Counted from the first letter of the stretch, positions 35,236 to 44,549 are shown. The stretch is DNA of 50,997 nucleotides from Coriobacteriia bacterium (GCA_016926975.1 JAFGNP010000053.1:1-50997); one strand, 5' to 3'. The notes: generated by a model not told the origin, from the letters alone. Translations and numbers: made by a program.

Positions 35236-35527
35236 ACGGCTGGAAGATTTTGTCATTGGACTCTGCGTCGGAGGGGCGATGGGTATCGTTCTGGGCTTGT
35301 TGCTGGCCCCCGACAGCGGTTCGCGAACCAGACAGAGACTTGCTGCTGAAGCCACGCGTGTTGCAGATGCCGCTCGCGTTGTGGCAGAGCGTGCCGAGAG
35401 AGCGGCTGAGGCTCTTGGAGTCCGAATGGATCACTACATGGGCCGCGAAGAAGAAGTGGCCTGGAAGAAGGTCCAGGAGATTCGCGAAGGGGTTCAGCGG
35501 TACTCGCGAACCGTAATGTCGTCGTGA
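35228..35527 (+). CDS. YtxH-like small membrane protein
   Basis: This 99-residue protein begins MSRRLEDFVIGLCVGGAMG, has a Gly-rich membrane helix (about 8-28) ending in LLLAPDSGSRTRQRL, and then a long Ala/Arg/Glu-rich helix. The APxSG-x-T/K-R pattern right after a Gly-rich helix is the YtxH signature. The function of YtxH proteins is unclear; some are stress-induced in Bacillus. The ATG overlaps the parB end by 8 bp, so it is co-translated with the segregation genes. Confidence 0.8.
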   Translation: MSRRLEDFVIGLCVGGAMGIVLGLLLAPDSGSRTRQRLAAEATRVADAARVVAERAERAAEALGVRMDHYMGREEEVAWKKVQEIREGVQRYSRTVMSS

Positions 35528-35549
35528 TGTCAGTCCCGGGTACTATGCT

Positions 35550-35568
35550 CCTCCCCTAGGCAGGGAGG
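35550..35568 (+). promoter_or_regulatory. hairpin covering the addB ribosome site
   Basis: CCTCCC (35550-35555) can pair with GGGAGG (35563-35568) around the loop CTAGGCA. The 3' arm is the Shine-Dalgarno sequence of the GTG at 35573. A six-GC-pair stem over the ribosome site would lower translation of addB unless it is melted by ribosomes or a factor. Confidence 0.4.
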
Positions 35569-35572
35569 GGTA

Positions 35573-38476
35573 GTGCCGCTTCACGTGATCACAGGGCCGG
35601 CGAACACCGGCAAGACCCAGGTTGCTCACGAGCGCCTGATCGCGCACGTACGCGATGGGGGGCGGGCGACTCTGCTATTGCCCTCGGAGCCAGATGTTTC
35701 ACGTGCTCTCGAGGAGTTTGAGGCCGATGCTCCAGTCGGTCTTGGCGTATCGACTTTCGACGGCTACCTCAACGGCCTGTGGGCCAGCAGCGGTGACGGC
35801 CGAGCGATTATCACACCGGCGCAGAGATGGGCGCGGCTGGCAGAATATGTCAGTGAGCAACTCTCCGGAACAGACGCTGAGCTTCTATCGTCTCCCGGCG
35901 TGGTGAACGTTCTTGCGGCACTCGTGCAGCGGGCCGCAGAGTCGCCGATGGAGTTGCCGGAGCCGATACGAGGACGAGGCGCGGCGCAGGAACTGCTACG
36001 TCGCGCGGCGGCGTACTCGGCGTCCCTTCGTGCTGCTGGCCTGATCGAGCGCGCGGAAGCGCACAGGAGGGTCTGCGAACTGAGCGGGAGCTTGGAACTC
36101 CCTGACTTGCTGACGGTCAGCCAGTTCACCGGCTTCACCGCAGCGCAGGAGTGTTTTCTGACGGTCGTCTCACAGTCATGTGAGGTGCTGGTGTGTTTGA
36201 CGTACGACCCTGCCGTACCTGCGACTGCCGCGGCCGAGTGCTTGATTCGGCGCCTCGAGTCCCAGGGCACGGTCGAGCACCGGGGCTGCGAAGATAGCAC
36301 GACATCCGAGCCCGAGCTGCGCCGGGTGGAGCGGACGCTCGGGACGCAGGGCTCGCCCGAGGTTCAGGCCGCAGGAGCGATTCGACTGTCGGAAGCGTGG
36401 GGAGAGACAGCCGAGGCGGCCCGGGTCGTGCGCGAGGTTCAAGACGCGATTGCATACGGAATAGCCCCAGGCCAGATAGCCATCGTCTTCAGGGATGTCG
36501 CTCAACACATGTTCGAGCTCCGGCTCGCTTTGGAGGAAGCTGGAATCCCGGCTGAGTTCGATGCGCGGATCCCGTTTCACCTCACCGGCATGGGACGCGT
36601 ACTCCTGACGCTACTCGAGATGGCCGGGGAGGGGCCGGAGCACAGTCGCCTAATGGACGTGCTTCGATCTCCATTCAGCCCGACCGATGACGGGAGTCTT
36701 GATGCGCTAGACGCCGAGGTACGCTCGCGGCGAGCTGGAGGTCTGGCGCTCGTAGAAAGATGGGCTCGTAGGAATCATCCGGAGACTGGGAGGCTCCTCC
36801 GCAGGGCGCGCAGTCTGTGCGCCGATGCGGTCGGTGCGGACGCGGAGCGAGGGTGGTACCTCCTTCTGTCGGACATGCTGAGGCATGCTCGCTGCGGCGA
36901 GGCTGCAGTGGATTCCGAAGTCCTGGCGGACGCAGCTGCTGCACGAGCGTTTCTGGAGGCCGTTCGAGGCATTGGAGCGCTGCCGGGACATGTGGGGGGT
37001 CCCGACTCGCTCGCATCGGCGCTTCGGGAGACTCGGGTGTCCGTCGCATCAGGTGACCGTGAGGGATGCGTGCAGGTCATGGGGATGGAGCGTGTGCGTG
37101 GACGCCGCTATGACTGCGTGATCGTGGGGGGTCTGACGGCGAAGGAAGTGCCGCGAAGGACCGGAGAAGAGGCGCTCTGCGCCCCATCCGTTGCAGAGTG
37201 CTTCCACAGGTTCGGCATAGACGTAGCCCCGCGCGGAGGGACCGATGAAGAGCGCTTGCTCTTCTATCAGGCAACCACCCGGGCTGCAAGAAGGCTGGTT
37301 CTGAGCGCGCAGTCTCATGATTCGCAAGGACGACCCGTGAGGCCATCGCTCTTCCTCGAGGAGGTGCTCGATCTCTACCGGGACCCGGTCTCGGGGCAGT
37401 TCTTCAACGGTGAGCCTCCGAAGCAGACCCTCGGCCTGGATGGGCTTTCCTGCGATCCCGCGGCCCCGCTGTCCCGCAGTCGTGCCCTCAGGTGCTCTGC
37501 GTCAGAGATGGAGGGGCTTGAGAGCGATGTTGGAGATGAGCTGCGTGAGGTGAGGAGGCGGGCATCACGCAAGGCGCCCCCTTGTTCGGAGGGTGTGCGC
37601 AGAGTCACCGCTGAACGGGAGGTCTTCTCGGCAAGCGAGATCGAGACCTACCTGCAGTGCCCGTTCCGGTGGTACACGCAGTACGTGATCCAGCCAAGAG
37701 AGCTTGACGAACGGCTCAACGCGGCTGCTGTCGGACGTCATGCGCACGAGATCATGTGGCGTTTCTACGAGCTCTGGGAGCCGATGACCGGAGGGCGCCG
37801 GGTCGTTCCCCAGCTGCTCGGGACTGCACGCGACGTACATGGAGAGGCGGTGGAAGCAGCGCGGGAAGGCATCCACGTGCTGACTGCCAGAGAGGATTCG
37901 GCGATCAGGCTTGCTGCGAAACAGACGCTCTCGCTGGTGGAGGCCGACGCGGACTTTCTCCCCGGGTTCGAGCCGGCCTATCGCGAGTGGTCATTCGGCA
38001 TCGTTGAAGGGGACCCCCCGGAACCGTTCGGTGACTTTGGCCTGGCGGGGCGAGTCGACCGGATAGACGTGGATGAGCGGCGACTCTTCGTCATCGACTA
38101 CAAGCTGGGGACTGTCGATCAGAAGCGAGGGGTGACTGCTTTCGAGTCCGAGGGGCTGGTTCAGCTGCCGCTGTACGCAGCGGCAGCGTCCCGGCGTCTG
38201 GGGCTAGAGGTCGCCGGAGGAGCTTATCGCCCGATAGGCGAGTCGAAGCCGCGGGGCTTCGTTCGTGAGGACCTGAGATCGCCGACATTCGTGGGCAACG
38301 ATGTGGTCGGGTTCGCCGAAGCCGAGGATGTGATCAAGGCCGCGATCGGGCGTGCGGCACAAGCTGTGGAAGGCCTGCGGTCAGGCAACATCGCGGCCTG
38401 TCCGCGGGGCGGCAAGTGCCCCCCGTACTGTCCCGCTATCGCCTTCTGCGCCGAATGGAGACCTGGCCGTGGCTGA
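35573..38476 (+). CDS. addB: AddB-type helicase-nuclease subunit (RecB-family nuclease)
   Basis: This 967-residue protein begins with a Walker A motif GPANTGKT (about 8-15) and has degenerate UvrD-like helicase regions, e.g. CVQVMGMERVRGRRYDCVIVGGL and TTRAARRLVLSA. Its C-terminal PD-(D/E)XK nuclease has the catalytic residues in GRVDRIDVDERRLFVIDYKLG. One cysteine in LQCPFRWY and three in CPRGGKCPPYCPAIAFC (C-x5-C-x3-C-x5-C, three of which fit) would hold the 4Fe-4S staple typical of AddB. With the next gene it forms an end-resecting complex feeding RecA at double-strand breaks. It is shorter than Bacillus AddB. The GTG at 35573 has GGGAGGGG upstream. Confidence 0.85.
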   Translation: MPLHVITGPANTGKTQVAHERLIAHVRDGGRATLLLPSEPDVSRALEEFEADAPVGLGVSTFDGYLNGLWASSGDGRAIITPAQRWARLAEYVSEQLSGTDAELLSSPGVVNVLAALVQRAAESPMELPEPIRGRGAAQELLRRAAAYSASLRAAGLIERAEAHRRVCELSGSLELPDLLTVSQFTGFTAAQECFLTVVSQSCEVLVCLTYDPAVPATAAAECLIRRLESQGTVEHRGCEDSTTSEPELRRVERTLGTQGSPEVQAAGAIRLSEAWGETAEAARVVREVQDAIAYGIAPGQIAIVFRDVAQHMFELRLALEEAGIPAEFDARIPFHLTGMGRVLLTLLEMAGEGPEHSRLMDVLRSPFSPTDDGSLDALDAEVRSRRAGGLALVERWARRNHPETGRLLRRARSLCADAVGADAERGWYLLLSDMLRHARCGEAAVDSEVLADAAAARAFLEAVRGIGALPGHVGGPDSLASALRETRVSVASGDREGCVQVMGMERVRGRRYDCVIVGGLTAKEVPRRTGEEALCAPSVAECFHRFGIDVAPRGGTDEERLLFYQATTRAARRLVLSAQSHDSQGRPVRPSLFLEEVLDLYRDPVSGQFFNGEPPKQTLGLDGLSCDPAAPLSRSRALRCSASEMEGLESDVGDELREVRRRASRKAPPCSEGVRRVTAEREVFSASEIETYLQCPFRWYTQYVIQPRELDERLNAAAVGRHAHEIMWRFYELWEPMTGGRRVVPQLLGTARDVHGEAVEAAREGIHVLTAREDSAIRLAAKQTLSLVEADADFLPGFEPAYREWSFGIVEGDPPEPFGDFGLAGRVDRIDVDERRLFVIDYKLGTVDQKRGVTAFESEGLVQLPLYAAAASRRLGLEVAGGAYRPIGESKPRGFVREDLRSPTFVGNDVVGFAEAEDVIKAAIGRAAQAVEGLRSGNIAACPRGGKCPPYCPAIAFCAEWRPGRG

Positions 38477-41400
38477 ACTCGATCCCCGCCAGTTCGAGGC
38501 CGTGACGGCCGGTCCTGTCGACCTGTTCGTGGAGGCAGGCGCAGGCTCGGGCAAGACCCGCGTGCTCGCAGCCAGATTCGTGAGCGCAGTTCTCGGCGAG
38601 GAGCCGTACGAGGCTTGCGTTCCGGGCGAGCTGCTCGCCGTGACGTTCACGGAGAAGGCGGCCGGCGAGCTGTCGGAGCGGATCAGAGGCGAGCTCATGG
38701 CAGCTGGTGCCGCCGCATCCGCGCGGGCTGTGGGGGACGCCTGGATCTCGACGATCCATGGCATGTGTGCCCGGATGCTCCGCCAACATGCGTTCGCAGC
38801 GGGAATCGATCCCCACTTCCGGGTGTTGGACGAGGTGGAGGCCTCTGTATTGGAGGCCAGTGCCATGGAGGATGCTGCAAGAGCGGCCATGAGCTGCGAC
38901 GGAGCATCAGCAGCGTTGTTCGACGAATACGGCTACGACGCTGTCGTGACGGCAGCGCGCTTCACCCGTGCGAGCGTGCGGTCGCTCGGGGTGTCGATAG
39001 AAGACGTGGCAGTGATAGACGCGAAGGAAGTTGTCGACCGCCTTCATCAGGTCGCAAACGAGCTGTCGGCTGTAGCAGGAGGATTCGAGGGACTGCGGTC
39101 GCTCAAGACCGTTGATGATGATGCGGCACTGGTGCGTGCTGCGGTTCAGACGCTTGCCTCGGCATCGGGTCGCGGGGAGCCCGATGCCGAGAGGCTGCTC
39201 GCCGAATTGCCCACAGGCGGGTTCAAGCACCTGAGCTCGGTAGAGGGTCTTGACGAGTTGGTGGACTCGGCAATCGCGCTCGTCGAAGAGGCGCGTGCGT
39301 GTGCGGCGCAGCTCCTGGTCGATCAGCACGAACGGGCGTTCCTCTCATTCGTCAGCGCGTTCGACGAGGGCTACTCAAGAGCCAAGGCACGGCGCGGCAT
39401 GCTTGATTTCGAGGACTTGCAGCTCGAGACAGCCCGTCTGTTGGAGTTGCACCCTGAGGTTGCCGCAGAGTACCGCTCGCGCTTCAAGATGCTGATGCTG
39501 GACGAGTTCCAGGACACGAACGCTCTCCAGATGCGTGTCATCGACAGCCTGTCGGACTCCAATCTGTGTACGGTCGGCGACGAGAACCAATCGATATACG
39601 CGTTTCGTCACGCGGATGTAGAGGTCTTCCGCGAAAGGGCCAGGCGGGTGACCGAGACGCGTCAGCTAGACATCAACTATCGTTCCGCGCCGGACCTTCT
39701 CGAGGCGGTCAACGGGCTCTTCTCCCACGGAGCGCTTCTCGGCGCGGGCTTCATGTCACTGCTGCCACCGAAGCAGGGCAAGAACCGCCCCGACTGGCCC
39801 GCGGACCAGCCAAGATTCGAGGCGCGCTTCATCGACTGGTCGGGCGCCAAAGGTATCGACACGCACGAAGCAGAGGCCGAGTGTATCGCCGGCCGAGTCT
39901 CCGAGTTGATTGACTCGGGCGTGGAGCCCAGGGACATAGCGATCCTGATGCGTGCTCTTGCCGGGGGGCGTGCCCGCAAGGTGGAGCGGGCGCTGACGGC
40001 GCGGAACATCAGAGTGCACCTGGCAAGCGGCGGAGCGTACTTCGATTGCCCGGAGGTGATGGAGGCTTGCGCTCTCCTTCGCGTCATCGACAACGTGCGG
40101 GATGACGTCGCCCTGACGGTGGTACTGGCGGGTCGGCTGACGGGGCTCAGCCCGGAGTCGATGATCTCCATCCGCCGATGTGCGGACAGGCTGGGCACCG
40201 AGAAGGGACTTCGCCGGTCGGAGTCACGTCTCTGGGATGCACTGACGGATCCCGAAGTGCAGTCAAGGGGAGACGAGGCCGCTGCATTGCGGTGCACCAT
40301 CGATGCGATCACGGATGCGCGTCGTCTTCGCGGGCTCAGGTCACTCAGCCAAACCGTGCTGCAGCCGTTGCTTGCTCTGGACTTCGACCTGGTCTTGTTC
40401 GCGTCCGGCCCTGGCGGAGCCCGCTCGTGGGGCAACGTACTCAAGCTGGCCAGAATGGCCGACGAGTACGAGACGGCCACCGGTGGGGACCTCGGCGGAT
40501 TCCTGGAGTACCTGGAACTGCGAGATGCCCATTCTACAAGTGAGCAGGAAGCAACTCTCGATGGCGAGTCCGATGCCGTACGGATCATGAGCATCCATGC
40601 CGCCAAAGGACTCGAGTTCCCGGTGGTGATCGTTGGCGGTCTCTCGGGCGGCGGAGACGTCTCCTCGATCTCCATGGCGCGTGTAGACGGGCGACCGATG
40701 TTGGGGATGGTTCTGCACCGGCGCGGGGGCAGCATCCCTACGCTGTCCTCGATGCGCGTCAAGTCCGTGCGTCGGGCAGTGGACGATGCCGAGGCGATCC
40801 GGCTTCTCTATGTAGCCTGCACGCGGGCGCAGGAGGGTCTTACGGTGATCGCCCGTACGAATCCCCTGAAGGATGCCGACGATTCACTCGGCGGACTCAT
40901 AAGGCGTGCGCTCGGCATGGGCGCTGCCGGAACGCTGGTGGATTGTGATGGCGTCAGAGGACAGAAGGAGGCGCGGGTGAGGCTCGTCCCTGCCGCGACT
41001 TCTGAAGAAGAAGAGGTTCCAGAGGGTGGTGAGAGCGAAGAGCCCGCGGCACGATCGGGCCGAGAGGCGCTGCCTTCCAGCCCGGTCAGCCGTCTGCCGG
41101 CGGATGAGGATGCGATGGCGACCGGCCGCAGGATGGTCCCGCGTCGGGTCTCCTACACGGGGCTGGCCACCTACTCGCGCTGTCCGTACAGGTTCTACCT
41201 GACGAGCATTGCGAAGTTGCCGGCGCCTCCGGCTGCTCAGGGAGGAGAGGCGCTCGCGTTCGGAAGTGCCCTGCACGCGGTTCTCGAGCGCCTAGACTCT
41301 CCTTCGGCAGACGTGAAGGGACTCATCGAAATGGCCATGCGCTCCGCCGGTTTGCGGAAGTCTGCAGGTCCGCGGTTGAAGAGCGCAGTAGACGCCTATC

Positions 41401-41873
41401 TTGCCCTTCCGGTGGCCGAAGATATCTTCGGCTGTCAGCGGGTGATGCGCGAGGCGCCTATTGCCATACCGGTCGCGGGCACCGTCCTTGCGGGAGCCAT
41501 CGATGTCCTGGCGTGGAACGACGATCGTGCGCTCATCGTCGATTACAAGACCGGCAGCACCTTGCTGACAGACGAGCGGGCGATCGAGCGCTATCGCCTG
41601 CAAGGCGAGTGCTACTCCCTCGCCGCTTTCGCTGCTGGAGCATCGGCCGTCCGGGTCGTCTTCGCTGAGGTGGAGCGTGGCCGTGAGAGCTCGTACTCGT
41701 ATGGCGAAAAGGACTCGGGACGCATCAGGGGTCACGTGAGTTCGATTATCGAGAGCATGTCCACGGAGGGTTTTCCGGCCAAGTCCGAATACGAGCGCGA
41801 CTTCTGCGAGACGTGTCCCGGGCTCAACGGGATGTGTCCGGTCACGCGCCCTTCGGCCGGTGGCGCTGCGTGA
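38469..41873 (+). CDS. addA: AddA-type UvrD helicase with RecB-like nuclease domain
   Basis: This 1134-residue superfamily-1 helicase shows motif I VEAGAGSGKTRV, Ia TFTEKAAGELSERI, II LMLDEFQDTN, III VGDENQSIYAFR, IV QLDINYRS, V IMSIHAAKGLEFPVVIVGG and VI LLYVACTRAQEGL. The C-terminal nuclease has AIDVLAWNDDRALIVDYKTG as its catalytic block. Unusually for AddA it also has cysteines in RCPYRFYL and CETCPGLNGMCP (C-x2-C-x5-C), which could bind a second iron-sulfur cluster. The start is GTG at 38469, overlapping the addB end by 8 bp, with GGAG eight bases upstream. Its end overlaps the convergent rlmN gene by 32 bp. AdnAB-like complexes are an alternative name. Confidence 0.88.
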   Translation: MAELDPRQFEAVTAGPVDLFVEAGAGSGKTRVLAARFVSAVLGEEPYEACVPGELLAVTFTEKAAGELSERIRGELMAAGAAASARAVGDAWISTIHGMCARMLRQHAFAAGIDPHFRVLDEVEASVLEASAMEDAARAAMSCDGASAALFDEYGYDAVVTAARFTRASVRSLGVSIEDVAVIDAKEVVDRLHQVANELSAVAGGFEGLRSLKTVDDDAALVRAAVQTLASASGRGEPDAERLLAELPTGGFKHLSSVEGLDELVDSAIALVEEARACAAQLLVDQHERAFLSFVSAFDEGYSRAKARRGMLDFEDLQLETARLLELHPEVAAEYRSRFKMLMLDEFQDTNALQMRVIDSLSDSNLCTVGDENQSIYAFRHADVEVFRERARRVTETRQLDINYRSAPDLLEAVNGLFSHGALLGAGFMSLLPPKQGKNRPDWPADQPRFEARFIDWSGAKGIDTHEAEAECIAGRVSELIDSGVEPRDIAILMRALAGGRARKVERALTARNIRVHLASGGAYFDCPEVMEACALLRVIDNVRDDVALTVVLAGRLTGLSPESMISIRRCADRLGTEKGLRRSESRLWDALTDPEVQSRGDEAAALRCTIDAITDARRLRGLRSLSQTVLQPLLALDFDLVLFASGPGGARSWGNVLKLARMADEYETATGGDLGGFLEYLELRDAHSTSEQEATLDGESDAVRIMSIHAAKGLEFPVVIVGGLSGGGDVSSISMARVDGRPMLGMVLHRRGGSIPTLSSMRVKSVRRAVDDAEAIRLLYVACTRAQEGLTVIARTNPLKDADDSLGGLIRRALGMGAAGTLVDCDGVRGQKEARVRLVPAATSEEEEVPEGGESEEPAARSGREALPSSPVSRLPADEDAMATGRRMVPRRVSYTGLATYSRCPYRFYLTSIAKLPAPPAAQGGEALAFGSALHAVLERLDSPSADVKGLIEMAMRSAGLRKSAGPRLKSAVDAYLALPVAEDIFGCQRVMREAPIAIPVAGTVLAGAIDVLAWNDDRALIVDYKTGSTLLTDERAIERYRLQGECYSLAAFAAGASAVRVVFAEVERGRESSYSYGEKDSGRIRGHVSSIIESMSTEGFPAKSEYERDFCETCPGLNGMCPVTRPSAGGAA

Positions 41874-42888
41874 GCTGACCGCAAGCTGCGTCGATGTCGG
41901 TTCCCCGCTCCGAGCGGACGGTGGTCTCAACGCCGGCCGCACTCAGGGAGTTGGCGATCTCTGCGATGCGGGCATCGGATGGGCGATCGGCGTTGGCCCC
42001 CGTAACGGGGTTCACCGGGATGAGGTTGACGTGGCACATCCAGCCCCTCGCAAAGGCCACCAGAGCGGACACCTCTGCCGGCGAGTCGTTCTCGCCGGCG
42101 ATTAGCGCGAACTCGAGAGTCGGGCGTCTGCCCGTTCGCTGGGTGTAGTCGATCAGTGCTGACTGCAGAGTCTCGAGGGGCCACTTCTTCACGCTCGGCA
42201 TGATGCGATCCCGGGTCTTCTGGACTGCGGAGTGAAGGGAGACTGCTAGCGTGAACTGTTCGGGCTCTCTGGCCAGCCGTTCGATTCCCGGTATGACCCC
42301 GCACGTGGATACAGTCAGATGGCGGGCACCTATGCCTAGACCCTCCTTGGCGTTCATCAGCCTGAGCGCGCCCAGCGTGGCGTCGTAGTTCCGCATAGGC
42401 TCGCCCTGGCCCATGGCCACGGCGTTAGATGCGCGCATGCCGAAGTCGCGTGCCACCAGAGCCACCTGCCAGGTCATCTCTCCCGGCAACAGGTCTCGCA
42501 CGAATCCGCCTTCACCGGTCGCACAGAACCTGCATCCCATCGCACACCCCGCCTGCGTGCTGAAGCAGACCGTGAGACGGTCGCCGACCGGGATACCGAC
42601 GCTCTCAACCATCACGCTGTCGGCGAAGCGCCAGAGGTACTTGCGCGTGCCGTCCGACGAGCGCTGTGTCTCTACGAGTTCCGGGAGCTGGAGCGAGTAC
42701 GTCTCGGCGATGGAATCGCGAAACGCGGCCGGCAGGTCGGTCATGGCGTCGAATCCCGAAACGACCTTGTCGTACAGCCAGGCCAGGAGCTGTTTGCCGC
42801 GATAGGCGGGCATACCGAGGGCAGACACTGCTTCTGTCAGTCCCGCGGGATCGAGCGCCGCTATGTCTTTGGGGGGTGTCTCGCTCAA
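41842..42888 (-). CDS. rlmN: 23S rRNA A2503 methyltransferase RlmN (radical SAM)
   Basis: The 348-residue enzyme makes 2-methyladenosine at A2503 of 23S rRNA and A37 of some tRNAs. The radical-SAM cluster motif CAMGCRFCATG is present. Catalytic cysteines lie in STCGVIPG and near the C-terminus in DIDAACGQL, and the GQGEPMRNYD block is family-specific. The TTG at 42886-42888 is the best start by family length, with GAGGAG about twelve bases upstream; the open frame continues about 39 codons further. The true start remains somewhat uncertain. The 3' end overlaps addA on the other strand by 32 bp. Confidence 0.93.
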   Translation of the reverse strand: MSETPPKDIAALDPAGLTEAVSALGMPAYRGKQLLAWLYDKVVSGFDAMTDLPAAFRDSIAETYSLQLPELVETQRSSDGTRKYLWRFADSVMVESVGIPVGDRLTVCFSTQAGCAMGCRFCATGEGGFVRDLLPGEMTWQVALVARDFGMRASNAVAMGQGEPMRNYDATLGALRLMNAKEGLGIGARHLTVSTCGVIPGIERLAREPEQFTLAVSLHSAVQKTRDRIMPSVKKWPLETLQSALIDYTQRTGRRPTLEFALIAGENDSPAEVSALVAFARGWMCHVNLIPVNPVTGANADRPSDARIAEIANSLSAAGVETTVRSERGTDIDAACGQLTQRHRPKGA

Positions 42889-43130
42889 TCCGGTTGCGCG
42901 CTCCTCAGGATGAAGGCTCGATGTCGGTCGGAGTGACCATTCTAGCGCGACGACCGCCTGTGGGCAGACGATTGTCACGCGTGTTGTCCGACAACGGCTC
43001 AGCACGCCAGGATGCCGCTCGGCAAGAAGGAGCGGTACCTTGCGGAGACGTGCGGTAGGTTATTGTCATGCAGACAGTGTTGTAGCCCGTCCATCTGCCC
43101 GTACAGCGGTAATGGAAAGGGAGGAAGCAG

Positions 43131-44477
43131 ATGAAACGCAGGTCAGCGTTAGTGATCGCGATCGTTCTGTTGGCACTGGCGATCCCGGCCGTCGCGAGCG
43201 CGTTGCCATCGATGCCGAGCTCGAAGTTCGGTCCTTCGGCAGGGTGTGGCTGTCATGCCGCGCTGTTATCGCAATGGACTCCCTCCATGCATGCGCAAGC
43301 GTTGGTCGACCCCCTGTTCGTCCTCAAGCTCGAAGAGGGTGAGGCGGCCACCAATGGCGGTCTCGGACTGTACTGCAATGCATGTCACTCGCCGATCGCA
43401 GTCATGGCCGGTGAGCTCACCAGTGTCGACCAGTCCGCGGTCTCAGCAGTCGGTCTCGAGGGAGTGACCTGCGACTTCTGTCATCAAGTGACCGGCACCG
43501 ACGGCCCACTCGGCAACACCTCAACGGCGATCACCGGAGACGGCATCAAGCGTGCGCAGTTGCAGGACCCGCAGGCGCCGCATGCAGCCGAGTACTCGCA
43601 GTTCCACGAGACCGCCGAGTTCTGCGGCAACTGTCACGATGTGGATCATCCGGGCAACGGGATGCACCTGGAGGCCACCTACACGGAGTGGAAGAACGGT
43701 CCGTACTCCGCCGAGGGCATCGTGTGCCAGGACTGTCATATGACCCCGGGCCCCGGCGTCACGAAGCCCAATCCGGGCAAGTCCGCCGCGATGGGACCCG
43801 ACCGCGAGCACATCTACACGATGACTTTCGCAGGCGGGAACGTCGGCCTGGGCGATTCGGCTCTGGCCGAGGAACGCCTCAAGGCGGCCGCGGAACTGGA
43901 GCTCGATGTACCCGAGGTTCAGGAAAGCGGAGACGTGGCTGTGAAGGCCACCATCACGAATGTAGGTGCCGGCCACTACCTGCCCACCGGTCTCACCGAG
44001 GTGCGGCAGATGTGGCTGGAGGTCAAGGCGACCGGAGAAGACGGCACCGAACTTCTGAACGAGCGCCGGGACTTCGGCAGCGTGCTCAAAGATGCTGCAG
44101 GCAAGTCGCCGGTCGAGCTCTGGGAAGCGGTCGACTTCGAGAGCGATGACAGGATACCGCCGAAGGAGTCCACCTCGAACGAGTACACTTTCCCGATGTC
44201 CAGCGGGGAAGTCACCGTGGAGGCGACGCTCTACTACCGGTCGTGCTCGGAGGAGATGGCCGAGAAAGCGGGCGTGGAGATTCCTACGACCACGATGGCC
44301 AGCGTGACCAAGACGGTGTACGCGTCATCCGAGGCGATGGCGGCGAGCGAGGAGGCCGCCCGGGAGGACACGGGTGAAGGGGGCGGCAGCACCGCACTGC
44401 CGATCGTACTGGGCGTCCTCGGGGTTGCCGCCCTGGCCGTCATCGGTCTTGCGGTATTCAAGCGTCGCAAGTCGTAG
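43131..44477 (+). CDS. multihaem cytochrome c with C-terminal membrane anchor (c554-like)
   Basis: This 448-residue protein begins with a signal peptide (about 1-24: MKRRSALVIAIVLLALAIPA). Canonical haem c sites are CNACH (82-86), CDFCH (114-118), CGNCH (165-169) and CQDCH (199-203). A fifth site near the front is CGCH (39-42), which has one residue, not two, between the cysteines. Extra histidines could be distal ligands. Residues about 250-380 form a beta-rich domain without haem sites, and about 417-441 is a membrane helix followed by KRRKS. Thus the haem domain faces outside and is tethered at both the signal and C-terminal ends of maturation. A role in extracellular or envelope electron transfer is likely; the partner is not in the window. 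The ATG has GGGAGGAA upstream. Confidence 0.9.
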   Translation: MKRRSALVIAIVLLALAIPAVASALPSMPSSKFGPSAGCGCHAALLSQWTPSMHAQALVDPLFVLKLEEGEAATNGGLGLYCNACHSPIAVMAGELTSVDQSAVSAVGLEGVTCDFCHQVTGTDGPLGNTSTAITGDGIKRAQLQDPQAPHAAEYSQFHETAEFCGNCHDVDHPGNGMHLEATYTEWKNGPYSAEGIVCQDCHMTPGPGVTKPNPGKSAAMGPDREHIYTMTFAGGNVGLGDSALAEERLKAAAELELDVPEVQESGDVAVKATITNVGAGHYLPTGLTEVRQMWLEVKATGEDGTELLNERRDFGSVLKDAAGKSPVELWEAVDFESDDRIPPKESTSNEYTFPMSSGEVTVEATLYYRSCSEEMAEKAGVEIPTTTMASVTKTVYASSEAMAASEEAAREDTGEGGGSTALPIVLGVLGVAALAVIGLAVFKRRKS

Positions 44478-44496
44478 AGCGAATCGACGGAAAGTG

Positions 44497-44530
44497 AGAC
44501 GGGGCGCCTCGCCGTGGCGCCCCGTCTTCT
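44497..44530 (+). terminator. bidirectional terminator between cytochrome and degP genes
   Basis: A 12-bp perfect stem (AGACGGGGCGCC with GGCGCCCCGTCT, loop TCGCCGT, 44497-44527) lies between two convergent genes and is followed by TCTCGT on the plus strand. The T run is weak on both sides. Confidence 0.7.
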
Positions 44531-44549
44531 CGTACATACATACCCGCGA

